Shown one piece after another: positions 38,650 to 51,835 of a stretch of DNA of 64,000 nt. Both the position numbers and the translations under genes were made by a program. The notes beneath the pieces were generated by a model. It ran no database searches, was not told the origin of the DNA, and saw only the letters and a program-made list of their open reading frames with translations. Source of the DNA: Ichthyophonus hoferi (taxonomy: Eukaryota; Opisthokonta; Ichthyosporea; Ichthyophonida; Ichthyophonidae); the NCBI GenBank assembly GCA_002751075.1, contig NAOQ01000102.1:89710-153709 (forward strand), read 5' to 3'. The stretch's first letter is position 1. The number at the start of each line of letters is the position of its first letter.

Positions 38650-41600
38650 TACCTGATGGCGGACAGGTAATCATAGGCATAACAGAGGCGTTAGACTTGC
38701 TTTCATATCCTGGTTGTTCTTCGGATACATTTTTTTCATATGCATCGTTCGCCTGCCACTGATATATCCTATCTGTCATGGCCATACTGTGACACACACC
38801 CCAGGTCCCAGTAAGTTGGAAGGTTCAATAAGAACACTTTATTAAAAAAAACATCTTGCCTTCTGTGAATATGTGTAGGTAATACTGCCCTGGGCATCAT
38901 CCGATAAGATCTTAATAACACTTGCTTATATAGATGGAACAAAAAAAGCAATAGACCTATGATCTACGGTCTATAGCACGGAAGGAATAAAATGCCTGGC
39001 ATATATAATTGAATCGGCCTACTAACTAACAGAAAAATAAAATTAAGTGTTTATCTTGACCAATAGCAAAGCAATACTAGTTGTTTAACTCGATGTATGA
39101 TTGGGTGTTGTTTCCCTTTTAAAAATAAAAATACTGAAATATAAAGGTACAGCAATAAACCTTCAAGAGATTGTTATACGTAATAAACACCTACACATTG
39201 CCTCATACATAATGCCTTTTAATAGACGTGCATATATATAGGCGTATATAAAAATTTATCCAAACATAAATTTCCGTACACGCATTAATAAGTACATAAC
39301 CATACACATACTATTTCTTATAATCATAAGAGTTAGAATAACAACTCAAAATGATACTCTACTGAATAAAAACAACACCCAATCATAACTAGCTTCATAA
39401 GATAGCCAATTAACCCAAATCCATGATACACAAGACAATATTACATAGTACAGGCACCGTATTATAACCCATATTATCTCCTCTAGATAAATCCAGCAAC
39501 TCATAGTATAACTATAACTACATTTACATCCCATTGCTTACCTTCCAAAGGACCACATGGCAACAATCGACCCTACGACAGTTATGACTAATCCAGCCCA
39601 CACCAGCATTATGGAAATAGGCATATCATTACAGATTGTTTTATAGACCAGGTTGCTATAGGCCCCGTTGATGTAATTGCAACTAATACGTAGCCCCAGG
39701 CCTTGAACCAAGTTGTCAGATGCAATCACTGACTTGGATAGTTCCAAATATCTATGGGTGGACAAATGCATTTGAATCAAGTCAATAAGGTAGGTTTTGA
39801 TATAGTATGGTAATAGCATTGTTATGATAGTACTGCTATAATAATATTATTATAGATAGATTATTAGAGGCTAAAGGGATGGGAATGGATAGAGGAGATA
39901 ACTAATCAGGCTCATGCAATAAAGATTCTGCCCTCCTATATATAAAACGACAGTATTATCAATACATTGTCTCCGTTTAAGCGTGCCAAATTTTAAAGCA
40001 TATTAGAAACAGATAACTAGGTGAATTATCCGTCACAATAATGTTATTTAATACAGATACCGAAATCATTTTCCATTATCAAAGTAGAACTGATACCCAA
40101 TGTCAAGTTTATATATGACAGATCTAAGACTGTGCTAATTTGTAAACCATGCTCATTTCTTATAGACATATCCTTCACGCAGGATACACGGGAATGCTTA
40201 AACATAAACATGAAGGTAGTGACATACATAGATAAATACACAGTCAGTAATATATTACCTATTTTGTATGTCTTGTGTCCGGGAGGGGTTAATAATGCTG
40301 CAGGTACCTACTGCCAAGTTCCTAACCACTGGATCTAAGTCACGAATCAAGTGTAACATCTCTGACTGCTCTACTATATTACTTTGATGCATTCTAAGAC
40401 CTGATAGTGAATGATTGATGAGTTATAATTATTAATTATAATTGGGCGATATTACAGGCTAAGAAGGGAATAATACAGTAAGCATGGGTTATATGACAGT
40501 TTAATAGTATAGTATAGTACAACAAGATAGATCAATATGTCACACCGACAATAGTATTACTGTTGCTATGAAATAGCTAACCATACAATACATTTCATTA
40601 AAAAATCTATAACACATTCATGATGATTGTATAATCCGTACTACTTACGACCCCCAACTATGTTAGGCTTGAAAATATATTATAAGATAGTATGAAAATA
40701 TAGTGATAAGATAATCAGATATTAGAATTGTCTTAAAATCTATGCATATATATTTAACATAAAAACATAATCATATCAATGCATGCAATGTCCACCAACC
40801 TTCGCATCTAAAGAAGAAGTCTACAAAACTATTATTGCCCGTCTGTTGAACGAATTGATCTATAGAATTATCAGGCGAAGTACAGAAATCGGACACTGCC
40901 ACATTGACGGAAATAAGGACTCCGCTCAAGGCCATACAGAGACATAGTACTATAATGCCTGTGAATAACATAAATAGATAGGTTAGTAAGTATTGGAGGT
41001 TGGTATATCTGTTTGTGCTAGAGCACATGCGGTTTGTAGTAGTAATGTACAGTTAAGGTATGAAAATGGATGATGATATACCATGCATACTAATCACGAC
41101 CCAGGGCGCTCAAGCCAAGGCAATTCCTACCTAGTGGAATGATAGCATATCGTACAACCCGTGCACGCACAATACTGGCCTTTTGGGGTATTTTAAGGAA
41201 GGCTGGAGAACAGGTCAAGCTGTAGAGGGAATATACATGTATCAGTAGGGGGTAGATACATAAATATATATAGCTACAGCGGGAAGGGCTAGTAATGAAT
41301 GTGGGTATAGACTAATAAGGTAGGAAGAGTAGGTCTGTGATTAGCTTGTGCAAAGTTATATGTAAGTATGTATATATAAATGATATTGCAGGTTAACTAA
41401 CATGTGTTAGTATATAACATAATAAAACACAACATAGTATAGCATATATAATATAATCCACTACACTATACTATATCATATTAATTCACACTATATCCTA
41501 TTATATTATACCGTATCATATCGTATCTCATAACAATCAGAAATCAATAAATGTTTAGATAGATATATAAGGTAGGTTGATAGGAGAAACTCATACCTGG

Positions 41601-43248
41601 CTGCAAAAGAAATAACCAATAGAACCAAAAAGGATATCAAAGTAACCACTATTACGGCATGGTATAGATTAGCCCTTTCAACAACGAGGCTGCCCGAGGA
41701 CACAGCTCCGGGCAAGTTTCGCAAACGTCGTACAATATCTGGAAGGGTAGGGTTAGAGGTATGTTTGATGTTATGGTAGTATGATAGTATAATGGTATAG
41801 CAGATAATAATATAATAGTATGATAGCATGATAGTATAATGGTGCATATATAATATATGCATACATGCATAACAAGCATTACAACATACCATCGATTGCA
41901 CGCAGCATTGTCTCCGTGCCAGAATTCAAGGACAATCCACTGGTTAGGTCTAGGCCAGAACAGCTTTCTAAAAACACAAGAGGTATTAATATAGGAGACT
42001 GGGCCCAATGCCATGTTACTGTACGATATGATATGGTAACGTATGACATAATATAGCAGAGTGTAGCATAGTACAATACAATAAACTATAGTACAGTGTA
42101 ATTCAACACAATTTGACACAATCCAATACACTACCATTCCTTACACTACAATATAATACAATACACTACCTTGCATTAAAATACAATACCATACAACACA
42201 ATCCAATACAATATACTATTCTCACCTGAAAATGACTTTTGTGCTTGCGCTATGCCCTGGATGCTACCCGAAAAGCTCCCTGAGAAGGAATTCATCAATG
42301 CTATATCGACCCCTGCATCCTTAATCATCAGCTTGGCTAAGCGTATCTGTTTAAATAGGAAGGTATCTCCGACAATGGCCACTACACACCCAGATATGGA
42401 AACGAAGAATACCCCAGCAATCAATAGTTTATTAAAACATCCTAGATTATGGGTAGTATGGTGCTTGAGGCTTTGACGGCATTGACACGCGCACTGGAAG
42501 GGAAGGGAGAGTGTGTGAGGGTATATATATATATGACATGATAATGCAGGCATGCACGTGTTGGTATCTATCTATCTATTTACTTATCATTATGATTCGT
42601 CTTAGCTGCATTCTATTGGACTATTGTTTCTATAATCTCTGATGTCCATTCATATATTAATAAACGCATGATAAAAGGGGTATATGGATTCTTCTTGGAT
42701 CCATATATCCCAATCATACTACCAACTATTATATTATATAATTATACTCTATTGCAAATATAAATAGATAACATCGCACTAATTAATTAAAACTAGTTAA
42801 AAGAGAATACATCCTCGCTATAGCACTATTTATCCCCTCTTTAACACCAGGCATCAAGGGTACTCACGTTGCAGAAGAAGAACAGGCTAGCAAGAGCCAA
42901 TAAGAGGGCTATAGCAAAGAATGGCAGGACAATCCACAGCAATCCCAGTAGGTATCTTGTATTCGTATCAAAATTATTTGTGGCCCCTCCCAGTCGAGGT
43001 GTATTGTGCAAATTTTGCACTACATGATTTGGAGCGTAAGTAGGTATAGTGTAGCTCTGATCGCGACGAAAACCTTCTCCGATTAGATTAGTAGTGTTGA
43101 CCTTTGCGATCTCCGACCACCCCAACAGGAATTGTCGGATCTGAGGCGTATTCGCAATGCCATTGGGGAAAATAGTACTTATGGATAGGCTATCTAGGCT
43201 ACCAGAAGGTCTGTAGACCTGACTTGATGGTGGTGGGGTCACAGGGGC
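38650..43248 (-). CDS. Tweety (TTYH)-like five-helix membrane protein, 3' part of a PLC-tweety fusion
   Basis: Exons on the minus strand: 43248-42868, 42493-42226, 41967-41890, 41738-41597, 41219-41131, 40958-40800, 40370-40312, 40172-40061, 39751-39542, 38786-38653. Tweety-family marks: five membrane helices (fusion residues about 485-511, 533-555, 654-675, 700-724, 859-882), a cysteine-rich CNCACQC loop after helix 1, SDFCTSPDNSIDQF after helix 4, and a Cys pair CNYINGAYSNLVYKTIC just before helix 5. A hydrophilic tail (RIYQWQANDAYEK, EEQPGYESKS) ends with a likely TGA just after PPSG, about 38597. Family members have an extracellular N-terminus and act in volume-regulated anion flux and lipid binding. 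The first exon has no Met at all and joins the upstream PLC exon in phase 0. One phase conflict remains at the 40061/39751 junction. Prominin is the alternative family; the SDFC and Cys-pair pattern favours tweety. Confidence 0.72.
41400..42215. repeat. Degenerate simple repeats in tweety introns
   Basis: Three introns between 41400 and 42215 are dominated by variants of short units: TATAYTATA at 41420-41530, ATGATAGTATA at 41770-41850, and ACAATACA at 42060-42215. They lie between exons and stop at their borders. Confidence 0.6.
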
Positions 43249-43542
43249 CTGGAAAATGGTGTGCTATTAGCTAAAGATCATGTGATAAGGATGTTATATT
43301 CTATTTGGATTGGTTGTATATTATCAATATATATATATATATATAACCTGTGAGATATAAGGATGTGGTAAACCAGTGAAAATGTTAGAGATCTATAGTT
43401 ATACAGATAGTGATATCCTACCAATAACACACAGGCATACAGAAAGATACGCGAATGCATATATATAAATAATATAGTAATGCATAGAGACATATAGTAA
43501 ATACTGCGACAAGATAGAGAACATGCCGTAAGTATGCCATAC

Positions 43543-46500
43543 TTGATCCATCATTGTTGCCTGGCACCCAGTTTGCGCCACAAATAGGGGGTTACAACGA
43601 GGTCTTAGATTAACCCTGTATCCTGTCTTGATGTCCGTAGACACAAGATTGCTGTCTACTCCTCTAGGGTAGTCGGTACTGACATACTGGGCACCACTTC
43701 TAAGAGCCGCATCTCTCCTATCGGTCAGTCCATTACGGGCCTCTATTGGAGGTGAGGAGAGGTAGAGGAAGAGATGGTGGTACGTGGTCATTAGTTGTGT
43801 ATAACTTGCTTTAGCAATGCTCTCCTCTTCATTAATTGAAATTGCGTCTTTTTGTAGACAAGGATTTGTTTTTAAAAAAAATTACAATATCTAAAATGTT
43901 ATTCTTCATCGGTTATAAATCACTAGATGTAAGGAAGGGAAGTGAACAGTCAATGGCTGGCAGGGAAACGGTTGGATCATGTGTAACCCGCTCCAATGAT
44001 TCCTTATTTGTTTATTTGTTTGTATTAGAATATAACATACTCTATTTATTTATCTGTTATTAATCAAATAGCAAAGATTATTTATCAAACCCACGTAGGA
44101 ATGATTCAGATTGAAATTAATTCCTGTATACTATCTTCAACATAGCCCAATAAAATCATCACGAATATCGTTGCTAGTTTTTAGAGCCCAAATTACAACT
44201 ATAACTTTACCTATACCTATAACTATTGCCAATGATATAATGTCATTCATTCCTTAAATGATATTACTATCTTCTAAAGCATTTTGATTGGTAATGCTAA
44301 TAAGATCACTTCAAATTCTTCAATAATACCATTGTAAACCTTATCGTCTTAGTAAAACAACAGAGTTATTATTCAACCCAATCGGCAATATTCTCACAAT
44401 CTCTGATGTTTTAATTATTAGTTAAAAAATGTAATAGGATAGTATTGCACCCACCAAGTGTTTCGGCGTCTGCCCTAGTCCTGACCAATAAACCAGCTCT
44501 AACAGCACTCTGAATAGCATCAAGCTGGCCAACGGCATCGTTCAAAATAGCAAAAACACAATCGGGATCACCAGGATTAGATGCAGGGAAAAACAACTTT
44601 CCTATATTGGTCGATTATCAGCAATAGATTAGTATGACATGTCATAGTAGTATGATATGATTACTCATAGAATAATATATTAGTGCACATGCCTCTTTAT
44701 TGGATGATATTAGTATGTTTATTTATTTACTAACCTAGGTCGAAAGATAATCCCAGTATAGGGCATTAAAATATATCGTATCTTTATGGCAATAGTTAAA
44801 TAAGCATATTATATTTAAAAGCAGTTAGTAACTGGATTATAACATTTAAGTTGGTTTAACTACTATAAGCTATAACACATTCACTAGATCAGGGTAGCTA
44901 TGTATATCTATGACCCATGGAAACTATGGTAACTGTGGTAGCTATGATGCCATACCCGTGAGCTTAGCGTCGCCATTGGTGTATCTCTGGCGGAAATTCC
45001 CTCCGCCTTGGAGGGTAAAGATGAACTTATTACGACTATAAATAGAAAATATAGAAATATGAAGAGAGAGATAATGTAATAATAGCTAGTTAGAGATAAA
45101 TTACGATATTGCCGCCCTCTAATTGGTTAATAATAATAAACTGTATGACGTTGCCTGTTTAAGTACCATAGTGTAGCTACTCATCTTATATTATACTAAT
45201 CCCATATTTACGCATACACTATCTTTCCATCTTTATACACTATCCTGTAGCCATAGTTACCATCTGCATATCACTACACCAATAAACCAATAATAGCAGT
45301 GTCAATATATCTGTTGACCCACCCTTTATCCCCACTGGTAAATTAACAAATAGGCATCCACTTCATATAGTAACTTGTCAATACAAGCTAAACACATACT
45401 CCCCAAATCACACCCACCTGCTTCCTAAAGTAGGCCACCCATTGGCTCGCAGGCCATCTCTTATGTTGTCCGCCGATCCCAAAATTGAGGATGGTTCAAT
45501 GAGTCGATTGGCTGCGAATACACCTCGTACCTCCTGCTCAAGAGCATTAAAATCGGCTGGTACTGGTACGCTGAAATTGAGTCCCAGATTCAGTGGAATG
45601 CCTACCTCTTTCACCTATTAATAATGTAGAGGAGAGGAAAGAGAGAACCCACAATAGGTATGTTAGTGCATGTGTATATAAAGATTACCATAGGGCGGCG
45701 GAGAGAAGGGTATAGGTATATATGTAGTAACTTATATGACTTTAGCTGGTAGAATGCAAAGGTAGGTGGAATATCATACTATCAGTATAAAGGCTTCTGT
45801 CTATAACAGCATATGAAATTATACAGTGAGACCAAATAAGGATACTTTCAGCTACTTAGTACTAGTTTTACGCCTTAGTCAAAAGGAAATAAAACGAAAG
45901 AGGCTTTCGGGTGCAGAGGGAGAGAGGAAGGAGAACAGAACAATACTTATAGGGTTACAGGAGAGAGTTATACAACAAAAACATCTATTATAGCAAGATC
46001 ACGATTAAGATGGAAGATTATAAGAGGGTGCATACCTCAAGATTAACCATAATAGGCAGATGGCCCGGATGAGCCAATGACCAGTCACTCATCGACTTAA
46101 GGCATGACACTAGCGTTAAACAAACGCTTTCATAGTCAATATCCTGTTAAAACCACGACACTGGTTTTAGTACCAACCATTTGTGATTTTTATCCAGCTT
46201 ATATTCCAATCATAAACATGCATTATAAATATTAAAATTAATGACTATTTTTGTGCAACAGATGAATTAACTCGTCTAACAACTTGCATCTGTAGAGAAG
46301 CATTGAATGTATGTACATATGTATGTCTATATGTAAGTAAACAATATATGTGTGTGCGTACAGTGCATGCATATAAGTGTCTCTGTATACAGGATAGGAT
46401 AGGACAGGGTAGGCTTACGCTAACGTGCAGCACTTTGTAGCCAGGTTGGGATAACGCTGGAATCCCACTAGCCGGGTTTTCGTTTAGTACCTGGGTTCAG

Positions 46501-48065
46501 TGTTTAGTCAGATTTAGATAAGTCTAGTGTATGTTCAAGAGACAACAATAATACCAGAGTAATACCAGTAATACCAACAAAAACAAATAATACTAATACA
46601 TATGCTAATAATAATAGTAATAACAGTACTAATAACTAAGAATATAGTACAGGCCAAGATTCATATCGTCCCATTGGCCTATAATCATCTGGGGATAAAG
46701 AGATAGACCAATAGCGCGTACCTTTAGAACACCACGAGTGGCATACAAGCCTCCTCCTGGGTCGGCAAACACGTCTAGTTCAAAGTGTCGCACTTCTAAA
46801 TCCTGAAAGAAAGAATAATTTTATTGATACATAATCACATGATGAACACGTCTGTTTGCCATTCTCAACCTATATAAACCAATTATACACCAACCAACAG
46901 TCTCAATAAAAACAAACTTTCAATAATGGGCCAATCAACATCTCTTAGCCATTTGCCAATCGTAATACCGTATACCATGTGATATATATCATGATAGGTT
47001 TTATATTACACCACATCAACCAATCTTATAACCATACATGTATGCTACTACCCACCTGAAGCTGTGTTGTGATTGGTGCATGAGAATAAGCAAATCCTGC
47101 AGACAATGTAAATCCTGCCTGTCTCTCTAGGAGTCCCAGTAAGCTCTAAGAGGGCGGATATATCATAGTATGATAGTACGAAAGTAGATGTTAGTTCCTT
47201 GACATTTTCACACAAATTATTTATTTTGATGTCCTAAGGCCTCGAATATGATATTATTAAGCAATCTTAAAGAATTAAACAAAGGGTAAGATATATACTA
47301 TAATCCATTTTAAGAATTCAGACTCAAGAGAGACAAAATAGCAATAAAATAAATGGCTTTTATGTATTTCTTTATACATACGTAGATAGGTTCAGTATGT
47401 TCATATATGAATTAATGTATGTGTATGTATATATGGTACAAACATATTAATGTGCTCAACGATCTTGATGTATTTAAAAGAATATATAATAAAATATTTG
47501 TCTCTATTAGGAATAAATAGTCACAACTCGCATTAAAACAACATATAATAAAATAGGACATCTAATGGAATATATAATAGAAATAATTGATAATGAAAAG
47601 ATGAGTCCCAGTTACTGTGTATATATGTGGTTCTATGAGTTAACCACATTCTTTTGCATGCATAGCCTATCTTTTTAATTGAACTTTTACTTGGTTCGCT
47701 CTGATATAATTATGCTATATGCTATGTAATCACATTATGGCATTCTGGTATTCTACATATACGGTAGGCTTTGTGAGTTTATATGTAAGCTAAATAATAT
47801 GGTAGAACAGGTATTATCACATAATCATGTGCTTATTTGCATATAGTGAGTGTGTCAATGTCAATGGGGTAGAGAGTGTTACCATGACATTCGGCTTGGG
47901 AATTACATGGTAGCTATTATGTGTACCTAAGGTCTGTATTTGATTTAGCCTCAGTTGATTATCATCCCCCGTTATCAACTGGTCGGCAGCGTCCCCTCCT
48001 GCCTCTACTCCTCCCCATAACCCAATGGCGAGAAGTAGTAGCTTGGTTGCCATGACAATCGTCAT
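43543..48065 (-). CDS. Secreted Ca2+-dependent PI-PLC-C1-type phospholipase domain, 5' part of a PLC-tweety fusion
   Basis: Predicted to cleave phosphatidylinositol-type lipids with Ca2+. Exons on the minus strand: 48065-47883, 47145-47056, 46802-46722, 46490-46419, 46143-46036, 45614-45418, 45035-44956, 44601-44455, 43742-43543. They total 1158 bases, exactly 386 codons. ATGs at 48065 and 48053 are both possible starts. A signal peptide (LLLLAIGLWGGVEA) comes first. Family motifs in order: IQTLGTHNSYH (His49 and His53 region), YSHAPITTQL, VRHFELDVFADP (acidic Ca2+ ligands), GYKVLHVSDIDY, HPGHLPIMVNLE, NGWPTLG, FFPASNPGDPDC, VRTRADAETLE, RRDAALRSGAQYVSTDYP and RCNP. The domain looks complete, with no active-site loss visible. 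No stop codon or poly(A) signal follows the last exon; its donor GTATGG leads in phase 0 to the tweety exons. Intron retention would instead add a hydrophobic tail ending at 43399. Confidence 0.88.
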
Positions 48066-49940
48066 TATTGTGTATATGATGATGTGTGCGTCTATATACT
48101 AAATCTAAGAAAACTATGCTTTATGTAGAAAAATAATATATATATATATATAAACGTATCTTTATACGCTAAATACGTGGCAATGGTGTGCAAGTGTGCG
48201 TATGTGTACGTTTACTGTAGAACTATCTTGTCCGTTTTCAAGTGATTTCTTATTAATGCTACTACTTTATTGACTCATTCCATTTCTCCTGCAATTATAT
48301 TCGCGTATTCCCCGATTTCTCAAAAACAAAAGGCCCCAGTGTACGTTCTCACTTTCCCGTCTTAATCCCTTTAAAAATCTATATGAAAATCTGACTTGTA
48401 TGGTCCAAGGCCTGCAAACGAAAAACTACCAGCCGATATTCTGTAATTAGCTATACAAGTATATTGTATTATAAAGACAGATAAATATTACTTTCAAATA
48501 TTTCTGATTCGCATAGGGCAGCAATGATGAACTATCAGCCTGGCGTATTTTGGCAATTAGGATGCCAATCAATGCAATAAAACCTAAAGGTGTATATAAC
48601 TCGTTCCTATTTCATTTCACGTGAAAATAGAGGTTGGTTTGTACTCAATAGTACTCATTATTATACTTTATTTTGGAAATGTCGTTTATTCACATCGGGG
48701 GGTGGTCATCTAGATGACTTCACGTTGATTGAACAAGAAAGATCTACCAATTTCAGAGCCCAATAGGAACAAATAATTAATAATCGATATATAATACCGG
48801 CATAGAGATTATTCATATATGATATCTATATGTTAATTACCTTATGATAACACAACTATTAATGTTTTCTAATCGTAATTTGGTTTATTATACGGGCACT
48901 CGGGGACTTCTTGTATTTCACACTTTGTTCCTAACCTTCCAATGATTGGTTGATATCACTTTTTATCATATTGGAATCCGGTCATTAATTTGTATTTTGC
49001 TACGTAGTGATTAGATATGGTGAAAGATTATGCTGATTATATACTTGAAAGATGGCGAATATTTTGCATTTTGGGGTCAAAGATTATAGTAATTTCTCAT
49101 AAAAAAACAAAAATATTGTTAAATTATATATATATATGTATATAAATAGAAATATATATACATATATATGTATATAAATAGAAATATATATATACATATA
49201 TATATATATAGATTTAATAATGAGATTGGCGGCACCGAGAAATGCTCTCTTAAAAAATTAAGTAATTTCTTGTCAGTCAAAATGAGACCTGTTTTCAATT
49301 CACCAAAATACATTGTGGTATGCTGCCAATACATTCTTGGTGCACATGTGCCTTTATTCTGGCTTTAGATCTTATTACATAATAATAATTACAATATATA
49401 TTATATTATATTATCTTATTTTCTCTCATATCATATCATAGCCCATAGTATCATGTTATGCCATTTGGCTCATTTTCGTCTCATCATTATGTAATTCATA
49501 GACGTCAAATAATGGAAGTTATTGGCCTTTAGAGTGAGTACGCAATAATAATGCAAAATTAAAATTAAAACAGAACACACGATTTGCAAGTGATAATCTA
49601 TAAAAATAAGTGGTTTAAGCTATTATATAAACTAAACTTCTTTCTAATTAATTTATTTTCCGATTTGCCAATCTTTTCCTTATCTATCCTACTCTACTAT
49701 GTAAGCGATATATGCGATCTATATTTATGCAATAGGTGTCTTCCATTAATACTCTTTAATAATTTAAAACTGTAGATAAATGCATTGGGAAATCTGTGGT
49801 GTATCTTATTGGGAAAACTGTATAATGCGATGGTATTGCTAAGATAATAATGCGTCAAATAAAAATACTTGTAAAGAATTATATATACATATATATGCCC
49901 ATCTAACAGGGTAGTTAAAAATTATAATCTAATTGTGTGA
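48066..49940. other. Upstream region of the PLC-tweety gene
   Basis: No gene seen. A compound TA-rich microsatellite lies at 49126-49212. The promoter of the PLC-tweety gene should lie just above 48065, but no TATA box is obvious. Confidence 0.45.
49126..49212. repeat. Compound TA-rich microsatellite
   Basis: Two nearly identical units of roughly 30 bp (GTATATAAATAGAAATATAT...) embedded in (TA)n. Not coding. Confidence 0.8.
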
Positions 49941-49949
49941 AACATACAA

Positions 49950-51293
49950 TCATCTAACTCGAACTGCATCGCTGGGAACTAGTTTATAAACATAAACAAA
50001 CATAATCGGTATGCATGGCATTGATCCAAGACATTTTGTCTTGGGGAGGCATTCTTCAGATCGGTTGGTCCAGGTATACTTAGAGTTGAGGCAATGGTGG
50101 CAGATATTATAGCTCATTGGCTTCTCATAGATGGATGTTTACCTATCTGGATGTCCAGATCGTGTTGTTGATGGTGCGTAACAATGTTTGGTGGAGGAGA
50201 GGCGGTAGGGAGTTGAAATATGGAGAAGTTCATTTGGAACGGACTCTGAAATATATTGTCCTCGTAATCGAAGTGGATGCCATAGGGATAATATCTTTAG
50301 ATGATGAGAATGCTGTGCTGACGTTGGCCGCCAGGATATTTGTCATAGACGATTGGATCGTTCACGACTGGAAATGTCCATTCGCAATTAAATTTTTCAA
50401 GGATGGTTTCCCACTCGCTCATTCCAACGTCACCACTTGACAATGAGTGGTTCAAATTTACATATAATCCCGTAGCATCGCTAGTATGTCTCTACAATGT
50501 ATTTGGAGGAGCAATTTGCAAGATCTGAGCGGTAATAGAGTTTGCGACCGAGCGTTTGTAGAGGGTGAGCTTTGGCATGCCATAATGTGTAAGGTGTTTG
50601 TCCAGTAGTAAGGGCCGCAGTAAGTGTGAGGTTGCGTGTATACGTGGCACGTAGGCGCTTTGGAGATCAGTGCATAAATCGAGAGTACCAGTTGCATTGG
50701 ATTTGCGAATATTCTAAATCACAGAGGAGTGTGAAATGTGAGACAGAGACACACTACGGCAGGAAGGTATCCAATCGGGTCAATAGTGGTCTTGTTGTAG
50801 TTTGCATTGGGTGTTGTATAACTATGGTAACCCAAGAAATTGGTTGTGGCACAGTCGGAATTGTAAAGGAGTTAGGCGTTTTAAAGGAAGAGCTTATTTT
50901 TCCAAAGAAAACCTTTCATTGTAGTGGTGTTGCTATCATTGATGATGACTAAGTTGTAAGTGGAGTTCACAGAACAGTTTTGGTCTCGTAGGGCAGTGTT
51001 TGAACGTAAGCTGTTTGAAATGTCAGGGACGAACAGGATATTGTGAAGAATAATATTGTGTTATCTTTTTGATACGAGAGCTGAGGGTAATAGTGCCGTT
51101 GTGTTGCAAGGATAACAGCACAACGGGTGCACACTGTCCACAAGAAAACTTCCGATTGGAAGGAAAGTCAATGGGTGAATCAGAGATGACGCAGATCTAT
51201 TATGGTGTTTTTGTTAACGATGGTGCGTGTGTTCCTTTCGCTTGAGGGCCCTCAAATTTAAATGACTGCTCCGAGTAACTGGTGATTGGAGAT
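49950..51293 (-). mobile_element. Ty1/Copia-like retrotransposon fossil, fragment D
   Basis: Minus-strand remnant, broken in several places and incomplete. Readable pieces are a pre-integrase-type segment near 51000-51060 (ILFVPDISNSL), an integrase 3' segment near 50480-50640 (GQTPYTLWHAK) and possibly the beginning of a reverse transcriptase region below 50420. It is richer in G and C than flanking DNA. Its 5' side abuts the LTR-like repeat at 51294-51835, which in minus orientation ends in CA at 51294 as a 5' LTR would. Its family is Copia by motif; it differs from copies A-C. Confidence 0.6.
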
Positions 51294-51835
51294 TGTTTGG
51301 AATACGTAAAGACGGGAGCGTTCCTATGACTTATATTCATTTATAATGTGAGAGAATACCGTATCAAGGGGGGTTTTAACATGTCCCTTTGCACGCAGGG
51401 GTATGGATATACTAAAACAATTTTATTACTAAAATTACTAAACAATTCAGTAGGACTTGTCTTGGACAGGATGACTAATCAATGTTATCTTATCAGGACC
51501 TAAAACAAACAATCGGAATATTACGATGTCTGTCAGATCACCAACAGTTAACTCTTTTAAAACTTAGTCGGATACACCCAAATTCACTTTATTTATCAAA
51601 ACGGAGTAGCATCTTGGCGAGCAGTTGAGGCTTGCAGAATAGATTAGTTCATTAACTTTTCTGTTGTGTATAGTCACATCATCTTAGATCACCATTTAAC
51701 AGCAATAGATTGCACCAACTATTTTTCCATACAATATGTATAATAATACTTACTAATAATAATTAATCATTATAGCTGTATGAAGAGATATCCAAATTCA
51801 TTAAATATTCAGGTTTTAACTTCAAGTCCAATATA
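51294..51835 (-). repeat. LTR-like interspersed repeat L1, copy next to fragment D
   Basis: Second copy of the repeat at 36161-36600, about three quarters identical over the alignable parts, with about 70 bp of extra sequence in the middle. It sits directly upstream (minus strand) of Copia fragment D and so is probably its 5' LTR. The outer border is approximate. Confidence 0.55.

Noticed and set aside
38650-43248. Prominin (CD133) family assignment for the five-helix protein
   Set aside because: First impression from five helices and a Cys-rich loop. The SDFC-x-x-PD motif after helix 4, the Cys pair before helix 5 and the smaller size fit tweety better.
50117-50952. + strand open frames of about 107 codons as a GC-rich gene island
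   Set aside because: The minus strand of the same DNA reads as Copia-like pieces; the + frames are shadows.
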